A stretch of 64,000 nucleotides of DNA from Hippopus hippopus (taxonomy: Eukaryota > Mollusca > Bivalvia > Cardiida > Cardiidae): NCBI GenBank assembly GCA_946811185.2, contig OX328097.1, positions 55,147,063-55,211,062 on the forward strand, in the 5' to 3' direction. The notes under the pieces are model-generated. The model made no database searches, had not been told where the DNA came from, and was given only the letters and a program-made list of their open reading frames with translations. Below, piece after piece: positions 31,477-41,978 of this stretch. Numbering within the stretch: position 1 is the first letter of the stretch; every line of letters begins with the position of its first letter. The translations under genes were made by a program, and so were the position numbers.

Positions 31477-31852
31477 GAGCAGACTTCCCGAAACACGTCG
31501 GTCCGACGGACATGACCGACGAATCTTGACAATGACCGACGATTTTTCAGGCCGGATCGGTCCGACTGTCCGGCATTTATTCCGAGCCGCTAAAAAGGAA
31601 ATCGCAACGTTTCGGACAAAAATGGCGTCGTTTCAATATCACGAAGGACTCTCTTGCACTACGGATCATTCCCATTCATCTCTGTAGTTGGCTCAGAGAG
31701 TAGTCCGTCATCACGTGATATTTTCGTCACATGACCGTAACTCAAAATGGCGACACAAACGCCGGTGAAAGAAAGACCAATCGATTGTTTTGTGTGCTGT
31801 TCAAACAGCATACGGCCAATCAGACTTAGTGGTAGGAAATGTGAAAAAGACT
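31477..31852. other. unassigned sequence
   Basis: It contains CGGTCCGACGGACATGACCG and ATGACCGACGA repeats near 31500-31550. The open frame 31373-31687 crosses the family D boundary and shows no domain. Confidence 0.35.
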
Positions 31853-32520
31853 TAGAAATCATACTCGACTTAGAAATAATTGTAGCGATCTAAAACAACA
31901 TCTCTTCTGGAAAAATATTGTGGCTTCTCCTCTTTGTCGTTGCGGGGAAGTTGAATCTAATACACACTATTTCTTTGAATGCAGATTTTATCATAACATT
32001 AGAACAACACTCAGACAACATATTAGCGCAAAATCTGCTTTTAATATTGATACTGTTCTTTTTGGAGACACTGAACTCTCCCTTGTCGAAAACGAACAGA
32101 TCTTCCATGCGGTTCATGATTACATTGGTAAAAGCAAGAGATTCTCTTAGTCTTAATCCACTCAAAGGTTAGATCCGCTGCTCCTCTTTTCTGACAATGT
32201 ACTGTCGCGAACATATATACAAGTATAACTTTGTATCTTTTGTTGCCGCTCTGCTCAATCACTCAATCACGAATCACATTTCCTTTTTTCTTTTTACTTT
32301 TTCAGAAAATGAAGCCTTTTTGTTCTTTACAATCATTACTATCTGTTTCTTGTGATAATCTTTTCTCTTCTTGATACTATTTGATATTATTGGCGTATCA
32401 CGTGATTCAACTTGGGGAGAGGAACTATATAAGCAACATGCTTTCGTTCCGATCCTTTTCACATTTATTTCTTGTATTGTATATGTAAATGTCAATGTAT
32501 ATTGAATAAAATATGTTTAA
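31853..32520 (+). mobile_element. LINE (non-LTR retrotransposon) 3' fragment
   Basis: A 5'-truncated copy. An open frame through 32150 reads LRNHTRLRNNCSDLKQHLFW, then a reverse-transcriptase-associated zinc finger, SPLCRCGEVESNTHYFFEC, which is typical of the C-terminus of LINE polymerases. The frame closes at ...KSKRFS with a stop at 32148-32150. A 3' UTR follows with AATAAAATATG near 32503. Upstream of ~31853 the frame is closed by a stop, consistent with 5' truncation at insertion. The RT and endonuclease domains are absent, so it cannot move by itself. Confidence 0.7.
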
Positions 32521-32865
32521 ACTGAAAAAGAGGGATTTTCTGAAAAGCTTAAATGTCTTTTAAAGGACGATAAATTGTTTTTTAATCTTACAAACTTCGA
32601 TCCATCAGTGTGTCGAAACTGTTGTCATCAGTCATGGGCGCAGCCATCTTTTTTACAATTGGCGTAAGATTCTGATCAGTAAAGAAGCTTGAAAAAATAG
32701 TTCCATTGTATACAGGTAAATTCACCAGTTTGAATGCACCTATAATGTATCTGGAATCATATTTCCTTTGTCTACTTTATTATGTTACACATGAAACAGT
32801 TAAACAGTAACAAAACATGTTTTCCTCGGTTTGACAAGATTCTTGTCATTTAGCCAGTTGCAGAG

Positions 32866-33204
32866 ATGTATGGTGAGAGTAACGAACGACAACTCTGCTC
32901 GGAGATTGATCACGAAGGTGCTAAACCCGGTAAAAAAAGAGAAAATTAACGTCAGAGGAGCGCGCTGAAAAGAAAAAAAGAATATGAGAAAAAGAGACCG
33001 GAGAGAAAATTTTACGAGAAATGGAAGCAGCAACGAGAATGGTTGGTTTATAACTCGGAAAAGGTGCGAATGCGCTGCACAGACTGTCAGGATTTTTACG
33101 GCGAGAAAGTAAGAACGGACCAACATCTTCGCAATACAAACCCATTTATTCTTGGATACACAAATTTTAGAGCATCCTCAGTTGACGACCATGAAAAATC
33201 TTAA
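32866..33204 (+). pseudogene. zinc-finger fragment like KIAA1586/ZNF862 N-terminus, interrupted by an in-frame stop
   Basis: From the ATG at 32866 the frame reads MYGESNERQLCSEIDHEGAK and then KKREN, hits TAA at 32947-32949, and continues in the same frame as RQRSALKRKKEYEKKRPERK, FYEKWKQQREWLVYNSEK, MRCTDCQDFYG and TNFRASSVDDHEKS before a TAA at 33202. The pattern W-L-V-Y, C-x2-C, N-F-R and final H matches the TTF/BED-like zinc finger at the start of KIAA1586/ZNF862-type (hAT-related) proteins, where a Lys normally follows HEKS. An AACGTCAG acceptor-like site at 32955 could make the part after the first stop an exon, but an intron starting at GTAAAA (32929) would be only about 26 nt. A decayed copy is the simplest reading. 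Confidence 0.5.
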
Positions 33205-33612
33205 CTGACCCATCCTTGTTTTTGTTAAATCTGATTCGGTCTGACAAGTAATGACATTCAGCAGAAAATAAATACAGTCGTTTAGGCAATAACGGATCGC
33301 TAACGAAATTATCGCTGCGTACGTTTTTAATCCATCATATATGGGATAATAAATGATACCATTCGACAGCAAAATATGTGATCTTTCAAAAGCAGTCCAC
33401 ATTTTTAGCTGAAAAATCGTTTAACGATAAAAAAAAATACCTTCTTTTTCGAAGACGCTAATTAGGTCAATAGCGGATAGCTTTGGGTAGTAACGGATAG
33501 ATAACGTCGGACATCCGGGCATTTTCGGTGATCACGTGATAGCAACAAGGTCCGAGGTGAAAACAAACGCTGTCTTGAATATACCGTATAGTTATTTGGT
33601 GACATTTTAGAA

Positions 33613-33834
33613 ATGAAATTCACCGTAAAAACGATAAATATGCCAAAAATCGGCCGTGTCGGTAGTTGTATCAATTATCACTTTCGAAGAGGCAAAAACT
33701 GTCAATTTATCAAATTTCCGTTATCCTACAGAAAAAAGACTTATAACACAAGCGATGTCTCCTTTGGTTTTGATAAAAACGTTCGTATGCAGACTACATT
33801 ATTTACACCCGAGAAAGAAATAATTAATTTCTAG
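33613..33834 (+). CDS. hypothetical 73-aa reading frame
   Basis: It opens with ATG 110 bp inside the left motif cluster and reads MKFTVKTINMPKIGRVGSCI, then FRRGKNCQFIKFPLSYRKK. The FxKFPL stretch is reminiscent of THAP-type zinc fingers, but the C2CH ligands are not complete, so that assignment is not made. It is basic and ends in TAG. It could be a first exon or chance. Confidence 0.2.
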   Translation: MKFTVKTINMPKIGRVGSCINYHFRRGKNCQFIKFPLSYRKKTYNTSDVSFGFDKNVRMQTTLFTPEKEIINF

Positions 33835-34159
33835 CAAACTGCCTCAGATTTAAAAGACAAGAATTAATAAATTAATGATTTGCAAGCTTCAGTTAAATCA
33901 GGGCTCCATAATAGTGCATTTGAAAACAAATAAGTGTTCGGACATAAATGTTATTCATCTTTTGAACTCAAAAATTGAGAATGGACTTACCCTATGTAAA
34001 AAAGTTGATAATTCCAAATCCTTTATACTGTATTTACAAATTATCAACTGAAAATTGAACAGGACAGACACATTTTTATGTGTGTGTTAGTCTGTGTTTA
34101 GCAAAGACTATGTGTCACCTACTACGGCAGTGATATACCGAGATCAAAGGAACACCCGG

Positions 34160-34364
34160 CTAACCCTTTACCAGCTTTATAATGAAAACAGTTTTAGCAC
34201 ACTTAAATTTCATATGGCTCAACTAATGAAACTGAATAGAAAACATCGTGGGAAAAAGAGAAAATGCTGCTTACCAACACTTTCTTCTCTTTCCACAATG
34301 TTTTCAAAAGATTTCTTTTTCTTTCTTTTTTTTTTTAAACTCGGATTGTGTGGTAAAAGGTTAA
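34160..34364 (-). mobile_element. MITE family C copy
   Basis: It starts TAACCCTTTACCAGC and ends TGTGTGGTAAAAGGTTAA. The core is GGGAAAAAGAGAAAATGCTG. It starts immediately inside the left TIR of the 34126-35316 element. Confidence 0.75.
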
Positions 34365-34489
34365 TAGTTTAAATAAATCGAACCAGCGATCCCCGGGTTT
34401 CAAGCCCTGTACTTTACCAACTTGGCAATGTCTGACATGTGTTGAACAATCAGACCATCTATGGCAATTTTTAGAAGTTTATTCTTTAC

Positions 34490-34703
34490 AGACCGACAAA
34501 ATTTTGACTTGTCCAAGTTAAAAGCATTTGAGGACAACAAAAATAAGTGTTACTCAAAAATGGAATTTCGTTTAAATAGCGTAGAAGACATTGTAAAAGG
34601 AGACAATGTAAATAGAATGTTTTCCTTTTCCCACAGTGTTTTCAAAAGTTATTTTTCTCAGGGTCTTTAAAAGTCGGGATTTTAAAAGTTTGCTAAAAGG
34701 ATT
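34490..34703 (-). mobile_element. MITE family C copy, rearranged core
   Basis: GACAAAATTTTGACTTGTCC and GTTTTCCTTTTCCCACAGTG are present. The palindrome is replaced by AAAGGAGACAATGTAAATAG, so the hairpin is lost. Confidence 0.65.
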
Positions 34704-34734
34704 TGAACAATGAGACTGATGGCTTATTTGACTA

Positions 34735-34948
34735 AAATTTTAGTAAACTGCAAAACTTAGGACCTATCAAAATCTAAAGCATTTGAAGCCGACAGTTTAG
34801 ACGTGGGCCAAATTGTTGAAATGGTTTTTGAAAATATCGTCGGGAAAGGAGAAATTGCTGGTACCAAGCATTTCCTCCTTTGACATTTTTTTCAAGCACC
34901 TTCGTTCCCAGGGTTGTTAAAATTCGGTATTGCTTGGTAAAGGGTTAA
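34735..34948 (-). mobile_element. MITE family C copy
   Basis: Core CGGGAAAGGAGAAATTGCTG with GTACCAAGCATTTCCTCCTT. The end is TTGCTTGGTAAAGGGTTAA. Confidence 0.7.
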
Positions 34949-35551
34949 GAAGCATTCCGGTGTTTTTAAAGAGACAAGGACAGTCTATTTACTGAAATTA
35001 CAGCACTTCAAGCATATTTAGAATATTAAGAAAATCCCGATCTAAAAAAAAAAATACCGAACTTTTTATGTTGCGCATAATTTAGTCATGTTCCTGAAGA
35101 CGAATACATGTAATAGAGTCAATTTCATGACATTCTTTAAGAAACATAGCTTCACTTCAAATTTTTAATCTTTCATCCCCATTCACAAAATATTCATATT
35201 CCAGCTTAAGTTTTCAAAAGTTTTTTAGAAATACTTTGTACGTGTTGTATGAATTTTCACAAAATGGATGAAGGGTTTAACGCCGTGTTCCTTTGATCTC
35301 GGTATCACACTGCAGGGTGGGCGACCCAAGAGCTGTAACGTAGTTGCTTGATAGAAAGAAAAATTAACGCACACGTGTCACATTACACTGACTGTTTTTG
35401 TCTGTTACTGATCTTAATTCACACTTAATTTGATCATTTGTGATTAGGATTTGGAATTTTTCGCAGGTTACAGAGGTTAAGTTCATTCTTCAAACTAACA
35501 TGTTTATCAAAATTAGAAAGAATTTTCGAACGAGACATACCATAGCGATAT

Positions 35552-35680
35552 TTGTCTTTGAAAGAGTAGCAAACATTGTGGAAAAAAGAAAGGATGCTGA
35601 TTAGTTTTTTCCTTTCACTGCAATGTTTTCAAAATTCTTTATCTTCACGGTCGGAGAAACCCTGGATTTTTTTTTTGTAC
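35552..35680 (-). mobile_element. MITE family C, partial diverged copy
   Basis: AGAGTAGCAAACATTGTGGA and CCTTTCACTGCAATGTTTTC flank an eroded core. Confidence 0.55.
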
Positions 35681-36548
35681 TGGGTTAGATCTAATTATGT
35701 CTGTCTCGGGTCAATGGTTAAAAAGTTTTATCCGATTACTTTTTTTTCCGCTCAAATATAAGACTATTCAAATGATCACCATCAAATACTAAGATATTTT
35801 ACAGTTAAAGTAATTTTTTATGACGATACTTGTGAGGTTTAATAGCTTATCAGCCTTTGAAAATTCAGGAAATCGCTTTGGTCAGACAGAGAGAGAAAAA
35901 AAAATCCTCGGGAACCATGGAATTCTCTGACCTTTCTTTTAATCTGATGAACAACATAATGTAGATTACACTTTTTTTACACTTGGACATGAAATACACA
36001 AAGATAAAAAGGTACATAGATTGAGTTTTGAATATTCATCTCATGTCTGAAGGGTCTAGACCCACTTTATATTTAAATGGTAGGTCTATTTGTGGAAGGC
36101 TCATTTAAAGAAAATCGTCTAAAAGAAGAATTTACAACTCGTCATACGCATTTTAAAGTATATTTCTAATAGTTATCTTAACTGTCAATAGCTTTGATTC
36201 GTAAAAAAACGTAGATTTTCTCAACGATAAAAATTGCCAACAGCACTAAAATATATGGTTGCTATGTTATCAATTTCACCTCCGAAAATGGCGGCCGCTC
36301 GTTGCTAGGGAATGTGACGTCACGCCGATGTACCCTATAGTATAGACTAATGTAGGTGAGGGGTCATCTCAAACAGGGATCTTATATACGATCCCTGTCT
36401 CAAATCAGTCTGAAAGCTGTCAAGTGCCGTAAATCTACAATTAAATCGTTGGTGGTCCACTTTTGATATATTTACATGGATCCAGAGTTTGATTCACAGA
36501 CAGGCCAAGATTGTTTTTAACATTTACAATTTTAGTCGTAGTCTCAGC
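35681..36548. other. unassigned sequence
   Basis: No repeat or gene identified. AAAATGGCGGCCGCTCGTTG at 36286 resembles a promoter-proximal start context but no coding frame follows. Confidence 0.35.
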
Positions 36549-36666
36549 ACTACCTACCTTCAGTCTGAAGGCTTGCTCCGATGTTATTTTTGTGATTGGG
36601 TCTCAGGAGTGGAGAAACAATCAAAAAATAACATCGGAGCTCCCCTTCGGATTGAAGGTAAGCACT
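36549..36666. mobile_element. palindromic MITE family K, copy 2 (longer)
   Basis: Arms: CTACCTACCTTCAGTCTGAA and CTCCGATGTTATTTTTGTGA pair with AAAAAATAACATCGGAGC and CTTCGGATTGAAGGTAAGCA. The inner half matches 17531-17590. Confidence 0.7.
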
Positions 36667-36816
36667 ATCCAGCCAATCCAGTTGCAAGGGAGTTTTTTTT
36701 TTGTGTGTGTGCCGTAATAGTAATTGAAAAGGCCACGAAATAGACTGTAAGGTTAATTGGCTTCAGTAAAATGGTTGAAAGTAGAAAACAGCATCCTTTT
36801 TAAATGGTATTTGAAA

Positions 36817-36834
36817 AGGCGGGGGGGGGGGGGG
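36817..36834 (+). repeat. poly-G run
   Basis: An uninterrupted G run. Length is uncertain; homopolymers like this recur at 5160, 37658, 51938 and 60239. Confidence 0.75.
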
Positions 36835-37540
36835 CAATTTCAAGGCATAAGTCAGAGATAAAGCGTGGTAAACTACATCAATTCACCGTTTAATGATACC
36901 AATTGTTGCACTCAAGTGGAATTTTAAAACAGTATAAACTAGTCAAACCGGTATACTGACACATTCATGAATCAGTAACCCATGGTTGTGTCAGTAACTA
37001 TATTAATTTCTGTCTCCCATTATATGATATTCTTTTTAGGTGAAACTTGAAAAAAAAAAAAGTTTTGACTATAAGTGAAAATTCCTCATGATGAGCATTT
37101 TCACCATTTTGCTTCATTGTTTTCACTGAAAGCTCATAAACAAACATGCTCTCTAGAAAGACTCCAGCCAATAGTTTGACATCATTAACGTACAACACAG
37201 TTTGTTCCCAAATATTTTGTTAGTACATGACATATCATCTTTCTTCATCAATATGAAATAAACAGGTTTGTATTGCATGGAAATCAATGTTGCGCAACTT
37301 GATCATAATGAGCACTTTCATCAATTGTCAAATTTTTTTCGAACCAAACAGGTACATGTATGTTCAAATCTGTTTTAAATTATATCTGAGGATGGCTGTT
37401 TATTCTTTTGTAAGGAATATCAATAAAACAATCCACAACCATACAAGGAAGAAGAAACCAATTAAAGAAGGCACAGCAAGTTAGTTGTTGCAGATATGCT
37501 AGTTAGGACAACACTTTTACCTATTGATACAGAATACAGG

Positions 37541-37611
37541 GGGGTGCAAAAGTAGGTATACAGTATATAATATGTCACTAATTATACACTGTATACCTAC
37601 TTTTGCACCCC
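37541..37611. repeat. 71-bp perfect-arm hairpin
   Basis: The 24-bp arms are identical: GGGGTGCAAAAGTAGGTATA at 37541 and TATACCTACTTTTGCACCCC ending at 37611, with a 23-bp AT-rich loop. The perfection implies recent origin or conversion. It may be a minimal TA-type MITE. Confidence 0.85.
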
Positions 37612-37892
37612 ATGTATATTGAGTAAAGTGTGCCATACCAAGAATATCTGTCTGATGGGGGGGGGGGGTGGTTACATCATATTTTGGCAAGTTATTTGCT
37701 TCAAAAGAGGAGGGTTTTCAGTTATATAATGCAGTTACAGCTACTTGTATGCTGCTTTATACAATAAGCTCCATGGTAAGATGTAAAAAGCTTCGACTGT
37801 CTGATGAAATCCCAGATACAGTTCTTAGAATAAATAATCAGTAACCTGAATATTCATTACACTGCCTTTTGGCAAAGAAGACATCATTTTAT

Positions 37893-38092
37893 TTAGCTCT
37901 TTAAGCATACAACAATGTTTTTAGACTGCTCCAAAATGAAAGCATTTGCAGCTCTAGGACAAATTATAATTATATGGCTCAAATTACTGTTTCTAAAAAG
38001 TTTGCTGTACCTTGAGGGAAGTAAAAGGAGAAAATGCTGGTTACAAGCATTTTCTCCTCTTATCACGATGTTTTCAAGACTCTAGTTGCTTA
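37893..38092 (-). mobile_element. MITE family C copy
   Basis: Core GTAAAAGGAGAAAATGCTGG with TTACAAGCATTTTCTCCTCT. AAATGAAAGCATTTGCAGCT lies in the left half. Its right end truncates the minus-strand open frame of the next entry. Confidence 0.75.
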
Positions 38093-38294
38093 GGCATATA
38101 ATTATATCTGCTACAGTCTGCAATAAATCATAAAAACAACTTGCCAATGGTCTAAGTGGCAGATGACCTATAGTTAAACCTGCTACATCAGATATTGTAT
38201 GATTTCTTTGTTGATCTGTGACCATTTTATGTAGAGTTGTATCAAATATCAATAAATCTGGAATCCACACTAGACAAGCATTTTTGTCATTCAT
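38093..38294 (-). other. possible coding fragment truncated by a MITE
   Basis: From ATG at 38294 the minus strand reads MNDKNACLVWIPDLLIFDTT, then LHKMVTDQQRNHTISDVAGL and TIGHLPLRPLASCFYDLL. The frame is also open ~70 bp upstream of the ATG. The composition looks more protein-like than neighbouring chance frames, and coding character stops where the family C MITE begins. No family was recognised and no splice sites are clear. Confidence 0.25.
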
Positions 38295-39508
38295 TACAGA
38301 TATTGGAGTATTCTCTATTGACCAATAACTTTGTTTTTGTTTCAGCTTGTGGTGGCTTTATTTCAAAGGCACAATAGCCTTAAATTACTGAGTTTTCTGT
38401 CAAAACAGTTGCAATGCCACTGCATGCAGAACTGAGGGTTGATTTTCCTTTGTTGAAGAAGACAATTATCAGATGGTTCAGTCATGAGTACCTGAAACAA
38501 GACAAAGCTTCATATAATTAATGCACAAATTCACACTGGCCTTGCTTGAGCTTTTACCACTTACATTTACTGTTTCTTGTAAAAGGTCTATTTATCAGTT
38601 GATATATAAGTGCTAGTGGCACTAAATTTCCACCATGCATTGGTCACAATGACCATAATTATTACAATTTATGCAAGATATAAACTAGTCTACAAACATT
38701 TTGATCAGAGATGAAGATCAACACACCCTAAGGTGCAGTTTTGACAAGATACCTGGTTTTAACCAATACCAGATATACAGAAACCCCTTTATCACAAAGT
38801 ACAGTTCCTGATTTTACAGTGACCTATATTTTCTATTTTCTAGACCTTCATCCTCATTTTAAAAAGTTACAGATTAAGTTTAATCCACATTTTACATCGG
38901 TTTGACAGTCAACATTGAATTTGGGAAGGCCCCTCAGAAGTTCTGCATATACACATTACCTCGCAAGGCTGATCCGCTACTGACCAAATCGGGCGCAGTA
39001 TCTTTAGGTCAATATTTAAAGTCACACGTTTATACATGGAGCTGGTATTCTTTGTGGCAAAAGAAGACATATTTATATACCATTTCATACCAAAAACTCG
39101 TGATTTAAACTTTACATACCTGAAAATTTGATTGAAGGTTTCGTCTGCTGTATTTTTTCCTGCGTTAAAAAAATTGAACTTCCGGTTGCCCCATTTTGGT
39201 TTTTGTGAGATTAGAATACCGTCACAAATGCATATTGTAAAAAAAACATCATCAATCTATCGTGGAAATATCATTCTTTTCAATGGTACATGGATTTGTT
39301 CTGTTACATGCCGACAGAAGATTTTCTCAGTAAAACATTAACGGCTTATCCGCTATACCCCAAGATCCACTACTGCCTAATCGACAGTACAGTGAACAGA
39401 AATTTCAGTGACTTTTGAAAGTCTTAATGAGTGGAGAAATAGCTTAATATCATTAAATGCTTAAAGTTGATATAACTTACCTTTCTTTATTATGTTTTCT
39501 TTGTTTTT
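38295..39508. other. unassigned sequence
   Basis: No repeat family or gene recognised apart from the three plus-strand motif copies at 38969, 39344 and 39367. Short frames at 38902-39108 and 39132-39341 have no domain. Confidence 0.35.
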
Positions 39509-40745
39509 AGCTCCACTGGCCGAAGGCCAGCGGGCTTATGTCATGGCCTGTTGTCCGTCGTGCGTCCGTCCGTCCGTCCGTCCGTCCGTGCGTCCGTCCG
39601 TCCGTGCGTTAACTTTTTTTTAAAACGTCTTCTTCTCTGAAACTACTCATCCAATTTTGATGAAACTTCACAGAAATGATCCTGCCATGGTCCTCTTCAG
39701 AATTTCTTGAAAGAATTTAATTCCTTCAAAAACTCTGGTTGCCATGGCAACAAAACTGAAAAATTTTGAAAATCTTTGAAAATCTTCTTGTCTGAAACCG
39801 TAAGGCCAAGGGCTACCAAATTTGGCATGTAGCTTTATCTAGTGGACCTCTACCAAGTTTCTTCAATTTATAGCCCTGGGGTCAAAATTGGCCCCGCCCC
39901 GGGGGTCACAAGTTTTACATGGGCTTATTTAGGGAGAACTTTAAAATTCCTCTTCTTCCTAGCCATGGGGCCTAGGGCGACCAAATTTGGCATGTAGCTT
40001 TATCTAGTGGACCTGTACCAAGGGTGTCCAAATTATAGCCGAGGGTCAAATTTGACTTCGCCCCGGGGGGTAACATGTTTTACATGGGCGGGCTTATATA
40101 GGAAAATCTTTCGCATCTAGCTATAAGGGCTAGGGCTATCAAATTTTGCATTTAGCTTTATCTAGGGGGTCTCTATCAAAGGTGCCCAAATTATAGCCCA
40201 GGGGGTCAAATGTAGCCCCACCCCAGGGGGTCACAAGTTCTACATGGTCTTATATAAGGAAACTTTAATAATCTACTTGTACATAGCCATATTTAGGCCT
40301 AGGGCTACCAAATTTTGCATGTAACTTTATATAATGGGCCTTTACCAAGAGGGCCCAAATTTTAACTTTGGGGGTCAAGTTTGACTCCACACCAGGGGTC
40401 ACAAGTTTTACATTGGCTTTTATAGTGAAAACTTGATAAACCTGTGTCATGGATCACATATTTTACAGGGCCTTTTATTCAGCAAACTTGTTTTACATGA
40501 CTTTTTGTTGGGCAAGATTAAAAAATCTTTTTGTTTATAACCACACATTCTAGTTTCATATTGTAGGTCTGGGGTCAAAATTGCCTTCATTCCAGGGATC
40601 GCAAGTTTAACATGGGCTTCAAAATATTGTCACTTCAATTTAAACATTAATCAAGGGAAATAACTCTTTTTATGAAAGATAAAGTTCGTTACTATTTACC
40701 TCCCTTGATTATCAAGCTGCAGTGATACATGATTGGTGCTAGACA
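39509..40745 (+). mobile_element. pearl-like element family D with (CCGT)n and ~165-bp modules
   Basis: The head is AGCTCCACTGGCCGAAGGCC. A (CCGT)n microsatellite (39565-39605) is followed by a tandem core whose unit start GGGCTACCAAATTTGGCATG recurs at 39811, 39976, 40135 and 40303 (spacing 159-168 bp). The modules repeat TATAGCCCTGGGGTCAAAAT and CACAAGTTTTACATGGGC. The (ACGG)n plus ~160-bp tandem core matches my recollection of pearl elements in bivalves. The 3' end is lost before the next head at 40752. Confidence 0.7.
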
Positions 40746-40751
40746 AGTTTT

Positions 40752-41741
40752 TTAGCTCCACTGGCCGAAGGCCAGCAGGCTTATGTTATGGCCCGTTGTC
40801 CGTTGTGCGTCCATCCGTATGTTAACTTTTTAGCTCACTTGAGCACAACGTGCTCAAGGGGAGCTTTTAGGATCACCTGGTGTCCGTCGTGCGTCGTGTG
40901 TCGTCAACAATTCTTTAAACATCAACTCCTCCTAAACCACTGGGCGGATTTGGACCAAACTTGGCTGGAATGTTCCTTGGAAGGTCCTCTTTAAAAACTG
41001 TTCACAGAATTTGATTCCATCAAAAACTCTGGTTGCCATTGCAACCAAATGGAATTTTTTAGGGAATTCTTTAAAAATCTTCTCCTCTGAAACCACGGGT
41101 CAGATTTTGAAATAATTTCACAGATATGCTCTTTGGGTGACCCTTTTTAAAATTTGTTCGTAAAATTTTGATCCGTCAAAAAATGTGGCTCTGGTGAATG
41201 GGGGCTTCTTGCACCATATAGAAATGAAGGAATTCTTCAAAATTCTTCTTCTCTGAAACCGCTGGTCAGATTTCGAAATAATTTCACAGGATTGTTCCTT
41301 GGGTGACCCTTTTCAAAAACTGTTCATAAAATTTTGATCTGTCAAAAAACGTGGCTCTGGTGAATGGGGGCTTCTTGCACTATACAGAAATGAAGGAATT
41401 CTTTAAAAATCTTCTCCTCTCATGGGTTTCATGTTTTACAGGGCTTTTCATTGAGAAAAATTTGAAAATCTTCTTGTTTATAACATTCAAGAACTGAATT
41501 ATTTGGTATGGAGCTTTATATTGTGGACCTCCACCAGGATTCAAATAATTATAGCTTTGCGATCAAAATTGGCTTTGCCCATGGATCACAACTTTCTCGT
41601 AGGATTAGATAGAAAAGTGTTTGCATGTCCTTGTGTTTGAAATCAATTTGCTGAATATTGTAATGTTTGGCTTGTAGTGTTTTTACTTAATAGCCAGTGG
41701 AGCGATACAGGGCCATCATGGCCCTCTTGTTGTTAAATTTG
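40752..41741 (+). mobile_element. pearl-like element family D, second copy with nested head
   Basis: The head TTAGCTCCACTGGCCGAAGG at 40752 is broken at ~40829 by a different head, AGCTCACTTGAGCACAACGT followed by GCTCAAGG, which has its own GTCCGTCGTGCG run. A 166-bp tandem duplication follows (GGCTCTGGTGAATGGGGGCT at 41187 and 41353). It ends AGCCAGTGGAGCGATACAGG and GGCCATCATGGCCCTCTTG. Confidence 0.7.
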
Positions 41742-41978
41742 ATTCGGTCTGACAGATTTTCTTTCGGTCTGACAGATTTTCAGGCCTTGTCAGACCGAAT
41801 GTCTGACACTTTTTATGAACTTTCGGAAAGTCTGTATGAGGCTTTATCTTCTGGACCTCTACCAGGATTCAAGTAATTATAGCTCTGTGGTTAAAAATAG
41901 AGTCGTAATGTTTTGCATGTAGAGTTTTTACTTATTAGCCAGTAGAGCGATACAGGGCCATCATGGCCCTCTTGTTTA
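41742..41978 (+). mobile_element. duplicated family D 3' end with a short insert
   Basis: After the first terminus, 41743-41820 carries TTCGGTCTGACAGATTTTC twice plus an inverted CAGACCGAATGTCTGACA. A second copy of the D tail follows (41825-41978) and ends in the same hairpin, GGGCCATCATGGCCCTCTTG. GATTCGGTCTGACA also occurs near 33235. Confidence 0.6.

Larger units (their letters stand above)
34126..35316. mobile_element. 1.2-kb element with ~34-bp terminal inverted repeats
   Basis: The left end at 34126-34160 (ATACCGAGATCAAAGGAACA) is mirrored by the right end 35281-35316 (TGTTCCTTTGATCTCGGTAT), including a further GCAGTG/CACTGC on the outside. Three family C MITEs (34160-34364, 34490-34703, 34735-34948) occupy much of the interior. 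No coding sequence. Confidence 0.65.
33286..39390. mobile_element. candidate transposon bounded by inverted subterminal motif clusters
   Basis: A motif close to GATCCGYTAYTGMCYAAWCG occurs on the minus strand at 33286, 33466 and 33484 and on the plus strand at 38969, 39344 and 39367. No others were noticed in the window. Inverted clusters ~5.5 kb apart fit subterminal repeats of a transposon. No transposase was recognised between them. Short candidate coding pieces are at 33613-33834 (+) and 38093-38294 (-), and many MITEs lie inside. Confidence 0.35.

Noticed and set aside
32929..32955. Intron bridging the in-frame stop of the zinc-finger fragment
   Set aside because: GT and AG are present but the span is about 26 nt, too short for a normal spliceosomal intron.
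33613..33834. THAP zinc-finger (P-element type) protein
   Set aside because: An FxKFPL-like stretch is present but the full C2CH ligand set is not, so the family call is not supported; kept only as a hypothetical frame.
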